Positions 60,001 to 64,000 of a stretch of DNA of 64,000 bases are shown in pieces; position 1 is the stretch's first letter; the number at the start of each line of letters is the position of its first letter. The DNA comes from Sisyra terminalis. Taxonomy: Eukaryota > Arthropoda > Insecta > Neuroptera > Sisyridae. The notes below the pieces were generated by a model. It was not told where the DNA came from and searched no databases. It saw nothing but the letters and a program-made list of their open reading frames with translations. The stretch spans positions 37,091,701 to 37,155,700 of the forward strand of contig OY292275.1 in assembly GCA_958496175.1 (NCBI GenBank), in the 5' to 3' direction. The position numbers and the translations under genes were made by a program.

Positions 60001-60625
60001 TTTTTGGGATATGTGAAATATGGACAATATTCAGCTGGAAGTATCACATTAAATTTACCACATGGAGACATGTAGGTGCAAAAATATTCCTCCTCAACTA
60101 GAAAAAAATAATATAATTTTAATACATTTTATGTCGTTACAGATTAGCTCAAAGCGTAAAAGCAATGTTTGCAATAGCGATATACATTTCTTACGGATTA
60201 CAAGCTTACGTTCCTGTAAATATTATTTGGACAACTTATCTCGAGAAACGTTTACAAGAAAGTCAACACAAACTAGCTTGGGAATACGTACTTAGAATTG
60301 GAACAGTTATAGTAACATGTAAGTTATAAATAGGTTTTGTGAAATTGAATAGTTTTTGTTACCTTTATATTGTGGTTTTTCAGTCTTATTTGCTGTCACA
60401 GTTCCACGTATTGGCTTATTTATTTCTTTGGTCGGATGTCTTTGCTTATCGACACTGGGCTTGGCTTTTCCAGCTATAATAGAACTGTGTGTATACTGGC
60501 CGGACAAACTTGGAAAGTTTAAATATATTCTTATTAAAGATATTATATTAATTATTTTCGGAATAATTGGCTTCTTTGTTGGAACATATACAAGTGTTTA
60601 TGATATTGTAAAATCTTTTAATTGA
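54065..60625 (+). CDS. Proton-coupled amino acid transporter, SLC36/PAT type (PAT-1)
   Basis: A membrane transporter of the amino acid/auxin permease superfamily, SLC36 branch, carrying small amino acids at the plasma or lysosomal membrane; substrate not deducible. Eight exons: 54065-54126, 54599-54673, 57497-57647, 57706-57827, 57887-58247, 59893-60071, 60143-60318, 60384-60625; 455 residues, normal for insect PATs. A 45-residue acidic cytosolic N-terminus leads into TM1 (LVHLLKGSLGTGILAMPQAF), the family's hallmark, then about ten more helices, including DVFLITYQLGICCVYVMFSA, RNLKLLAPFSSLANV, GVLNVGMGVVTIMYAVFGFL with GYVKYG, and AIAIYISYGLQAYVPV. It ends SVYDIVKSFN. Intron 5 contains an antisense LINE. 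A paralogue with matching exon lengths starts 2.5 kb downstream. Confidence 0.94.
54674..57496 (+). other. PAT-1 intron 2
   Basis: A 2.8-kb intron. CCAGAGATCGCCAAACTTTTT at about 54918 resembles an hAT-type end (as in CAGTGGTCGCCAAAC), but the partner end is unclear. Open frames at 55477 and 57143-56916 have no recognisable similarity. Confidence 0.5.
58248..59892 (+). other. PAT-1 intron 5
   Basis: A 1.6-kb intron made longer by the LINE fragment at 58580-59330; the remainder is A+T-rich and featureless. Confidence 0.65.
58580..59330 (-). pseudogene. LINE RNase H / C-terminal ORF2 fragment
   Basis: On the minus strand an RNase H domain can be traced: FTDSQAVLKTLAKP near 59255-59215, then after frame breaks PNHKGIKGNKRVD from about 59148. 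It continues for 138 open codons through WRSTTGQKHSKRIMGEP to the zinc-knuckle-like CRLCQAEDKIASHILWEC at about 58800-58750. These are features of non-LTR retrotransposons whose ORF2 ends in RNase H and a CCHC-like motif (I/R1/LOA-like groups). It is truncated at the 5' end and interrupted, hence inactive. A more decayed relative is at 6020-6630. Confidence 0.8.
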
Positions 60626-60693
60626 TTTGATTTTTTATTGCTTTAGACTTATTTTCGTGAATTTTACTATAATGCAAACGTAAAACGTTATAA

Positions 60694-60699
60694 AATAAA
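60694..60699 (+). promoter_or_regulatory. Poly(A) signal of PAT-1
   Basis: AATAAATAAA begins at 60694, 69 bases after the stop codon. No competing signal lies closer. Confidence 0.6.
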
Positions 60700-60907
60700 T
60701 AAACGACAATACGACTAAAATCGTTTCATTGAATTTTTTATCAAACTATCAATTTTAACGAAAGTATTGTTTATGCTGGATTTGTAAACTTTTTTATTTT
60801 TTATGATTGTCATATCTAAATTTAAATTGTAGTATTTTTCAAATTAAAAATTCTAATTTAAACGTACAAAACTCAATAACTATTTTAAGCTTAGATGTAA
60901 TCATTTT

Positions 60908-61160
60908 ACCTATTACACGGATGGCCAACATAATTGCTGGTTGGATTTCTGTTGGATTCTGGTGATAGCGAATAGTTTTATCGGTTATATACCACTTAGT
61001 GGCCTACAGTATGGTCAATTACTTCAATTAGCAAATTGATAAAGATATTCGCTATTACCAGAGTCCAACGGAAATCCTACCTGCAATTATGTTGGCCATC
61101 TATGTAATAGGTCGATTGAAGTATTTGACCTTACAGAAGACCATTAAGTGGTATATTATC
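60908..61160. repeat. Alternating inverted repeats A-B-A'-B'
   Basis: A (60908-60975, ACCTATTACACGGATGGCCA...) is inverted at 61045-61112. B (60985-61028, TATATACCACTTAGTGGCCT...) is inverted at 61115-61158. Each pair is roughly 85-90% identical by eye, and the two hairpins interlock instead of nesting. No ORF. It looks like a piece of an inverted tandem array or two overlapping palindromic MITEs. Confidence 0.7.
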
Positions 61161-62644
61161 CAAAGATATGTATCAAAATGCTAGAATTGCCAATCCATAT
61201 TGGTACATAATGGAATACCGCACCATGACATTTGATGACTGCTTCATAATTTGGATGTGATATGGCAGAATAAGAAAACTGGCTATTCTTATTATGCTGT
61301 ACGATTCCCTACGGTTCAAATTTGGTCGAATTCTTCCATAGGTGCCGAAACGTTTCGAAATATTTTAGAGCATTGGTATTTGTCCCACAAGTTCATCGGT
61401 TTGATTATAATTATGATTATACAATATATGAAATATTCTTTTTCTCAGCAGTACTGTAATAAATGACGAAGACAATTTTCCGGAAACGTAACAACATTAA
61501 GAAATTTCATTCCGGGAATTGGTACTTTCCTATTTTTTTTTCATACGGTGTTAAAAAGTTCATCCTATAAAGATCAAACCTACCATCATACCTACCAGAA
61601 ATACTAATAATTCGTTTTACCCAATAACGCTTATGTACGTAAAATAAGTTAATGTTCCTTTCTATTAAATTGACCGCATAGAAACGAACGTTCAAGGATG
61701 AAAATATGCGTAGGTATTTGTTTTCAAACATTTTCTTTTCAGTTCATATTCTCAGAATTATCATTCAATATTAATGAATTAAGCACACAGACTAATAGTT
61801 TTATTTATGGTATCCATCCAATGATGTACATAGGCAGCGTAGTCATGCTTAATATAAAGAATACAATGAAAGTAAATTTTGGAATCGCTTTTTCTTAAAA
61901 AAGGTTAATGTTATGAAAAAAAAATGTAAGGACAATTTTTGTATATAATTGCATGATCTACAAGTTTTGTCCAAAATATTTTTATCAAAAAACTCATTTT
62001 CACAAACTTTGACCTTAAATATTTTTATTTTACACATTGAATCGATGGAAATTTTTCACAATTTCATTATAATGATGTCCGTAACATTGATACACATTTT
62101 CAGTTTATTGGGAATTTATGCAACGGTACCCAATTATTTTCGGTTAAATTGACCGGACTATTATCCGAGATTGTAAGTTATTATGGGTTAAAGCGGGTAA
62201 AGTTTAATTTTTTTCCATCTACGCCATGAATTTACATATAATTGCACAATTTCAAAGGAAACATTTGTGCTGGAAACCGTATTTGTGTTATTTTTATTTG
62301 TTTTAAATATACTTTTAATTTTTATTAAAAGTGAATTACCTTTGACGAAGTTGGAAAACGATAATATCCTTTGCGATATTAAGTCATTTAATAAACACTG
62401 GAGGACAAACTTGAATTTACACTCCGTAACAAAATATATGAAAATAAATAACTAAACTTTATTTCTAGTAAGTAATTTACAGAACTGTCGTATAATTTTT
62501 TATGGGAAAATATTGTGAAAATTTATGCAAAAGTCATTTGATATTTTTCTATATAATAAAAATTCATTAAAATAATAAGAGAAACTCAATGTAAACTTAT
62601 GGGCAATTCTTTGGTTGCACACAATACGTAGCCATGATTTTTAA

Positions 62645-62830
62645 GCCTCGCCTACTAGTCAGTTCTCAATTGTCTTTGGTTGTTGAATCCAAAAATAAGA
62701 TACTTTCGATTTTGATTCTAGAAATGGTCCTCGTGTCGAGTAAATTTTGAATATTTCTCGAATACGGATTTTTATTAACCCTAGAGTCGCTAAAGACCTA
62801 TAAAGCAATGGTAAATAATAATTAAAAAAA
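62645..62830 (+). mobile_element. tRNA-headed SINE, copy 4 (degraded)
   Basis: Begins GCCTACTAGT as in copy 3. The central part is diverged, and the 3' half is clear: CTCGTGTCGAGTAAATTTTG, AATATTTCTCGAATACGG, TTAACCCTAGAGTCGCTAAA. The pol III boxes are not intact. Confidence 0.55.
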
Positions 62831-63121
62831 GAACTCAGTTGTGTCTCGCAGCTTTGAAGCGGCTACCTAAAAATTTTAATTTGCGTCGTTTAAAATTCTT
62901 TAAAACTCAATTAAAATAATCAAAATTTCCATAGATTTTTATGCAAAAATAATATTGACGTTTGAATTTAATATTTTTCATTGACAAGTTTTAGGGGATT
63001 TTTTAACATACGTAATAAAATGTTGCCATTTAAACAAAAAGTTTTTAAGAAGATTTGAATTATATAACAAGCACCTGTAGCGATAACATTAGTATAAAAC
63101 AAAAAGTAGGTTTTGTCCAAA

Positions 63122-63998
63122 ATGGAAGAGTATGATCCTTATGCATTTCGGAATCTTGAACACACCACTGGGTAGATATACAATTTATTGATTCTGCTTA
63201 CTTTTCACGAGTTTTTACTTACATTATATTGTAGTTATTGGGGAACTTTTGCTCATTTGATAAAGGGAGTAGTTGGAACTGGGATATTTGCGTTACCAAG
63301 AAGTTTTTATTTTTCGGGAGTTATTGGAGGAATTGTAGGAACTATTATCCTGTCGTTTGTAAGCATCTATGCTCTCCAAATTGTGGTAAGCCCATTCATA
63401 ATTACGGCTGTAATGATAAACTTATCATTTTTTTTTACGTAGCTGAAGTGTCGATATGAACTTTGTGTTCGAAACAAAGTGCATGATATTACTTACAAAC
63501 AATGTGTCTATTTAGCTTTATTGGAAGGCCCTATTTGTTTACAAAGAAACTCCAAAACATTTTCGTAAATATCAACTATTTGAAATAACTATACCTACTT
63601 TTTGTTAAATTAACGACTTATACACATCTTTCAGGGTTCTGCTCGATATTTTTTTCATCGCTTATCAATTAGGAGTTTGTTGTGTGTACTACATGTTTAC
63701 GGCAACTACCTTCAAGGAAGTTTTTGAAAATTACGTGTTCAGTGCTCGCTATCATATTGTATACTACAATGCAAGCGTATTTATATTTTTTATATTCATA
63801 ATTAGTCTACGTGACTTAAAAATATTAGCTCCATTTTCAATTCTATCTAATTTGATTACCTTAACTGTTATTATTATTGTATTTGCTTTTACTGCTGAAA
63901 ATACTAAAGAATTTTCTTCACTTCGGATGATTGGAAGATGGGATGAATATCTTCTGTTTTGTGGAACAGCATTATTTTCTTTACAAGCAGGGAATGTT
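63122..63998 (+). CDS. Proton-coupled amino acid transporter, SLC36/PAT type (PAT-2), 3'-truncated by window
   Basis: Paralogue of PAT-1. Visible coding exons: 63122-63171, 63235-63385, 63443-63564, 63635-63998; the last two bases of the window are the next GT donor. The start gives MEEYDPYAFRNLEHTTG, a much shorter N-terminal tail than in PAT-1 (about 17 against 45 residues). TM1 reads FAHLIKGVVGTGIFALPRSF; later blocks are DIFFIAYQLGVCCVYYMFTA and LRDLKILAPFSILSN. The two internal exons are 151 and 122 bp, identical in length and phase to PAT-1 exons 3 and 4, and the next is 364 bp against 361. This shows origin by gene duplication. The rest of the gene lies beyond the window. Confidence 0.9.
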
Positions 63999-64000
63999 GT

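Larger units (their letters stand above)
60626..63121. other. Interval between the two PAT genes
   Basis: 2.5 kb. It holds the PAT-1 3' end, the alternating inverted-repeat block (60908-61160), several short open frames (61251-62455) that I cannot identify, and SINE copy 4 (62645-62830). The PAT-2 promoter should be near the right edge. Confidence 0.55.

Overview
The window is nuclear DNA of an arthropod, almost certainly an insect. It is strongly A+T-rich by eye, its genes are split by GT-AG introns, and it is crowded with short inverted-repeat transposons and LINE/SINE remnants. A recognisable pigment-dispersing factor (PDF) gene, a SLC35D-type sugar transporter and tandem SLC36/PAT amino-acid transporters support an insect. 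I cannot name the order or species. No bacterial features, CRISPR array or intact virus is visible.

Layout. 1-11491 (+): largest subunit of RNA polymerase III (POLR3A/RPC1), 16 exons visible, the extreme N-terminus lying before the window. 18518-11527 (-): COQ4, four exons with a 5.9-kb first intron, convergent with POLR3A and only 35 bp from it stop to stop. 18.5-29.2 kb: gene-free and transposon-rich. 30252-29218 (-): an intronless nucleotide-sugar transporter of the SLC35D/fringe-connection type, with a decayed second copy at 31209-30958. 31.2-39.5 kb: gene-poor. 39529-39959 (+): PDF neuropeptide precursor, two coding exons. 46112-40177 (-): CDK11/PITSLRE kinase, four coding exons, convergent with PDF. 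46.1-54.0 kb: gene-free. 54065-60625 (+): complete SLC36/PAT-like amino-acid transporter, eight exons. 63122-63998 (+): the first four exons of a second PAT paralogue, cut by the window end.

The genes are unrelated housekeeping or signalling loci (tRNA/5S transcription, ubiquinone synthesis, Golgi sugar import, circadian neuropeptide, mRNA processing/transcription kinase, amino-acid transport) and do not form one pathway.

The most unusual material is in the transposons. Two related elements (14129-14523 and 20333-20650) carry on the minus strand a full hammerhead-ribozyme core of the kind found in Penelope-like retroelements. Both have inverted repeats at the ends of the body and apparent 12-bp target duplications. 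The ribozyme body lies in opposite orientation relative to a shared 38-bp tail in the two copies. The window also holds a MITE family with GGCTCATG ends, several hAT-type MITEs with 8-bp target duplications (one nested in an older repeat), a SINE with a tRNA-Ser/Leu-like head, antisense LINE fragments in introns, and an alternating A-B-A'-B' inverted-repeat block between the two PAT genes. Exon borders were placed by eye from GT/AG sites, reading frame and family conservation.
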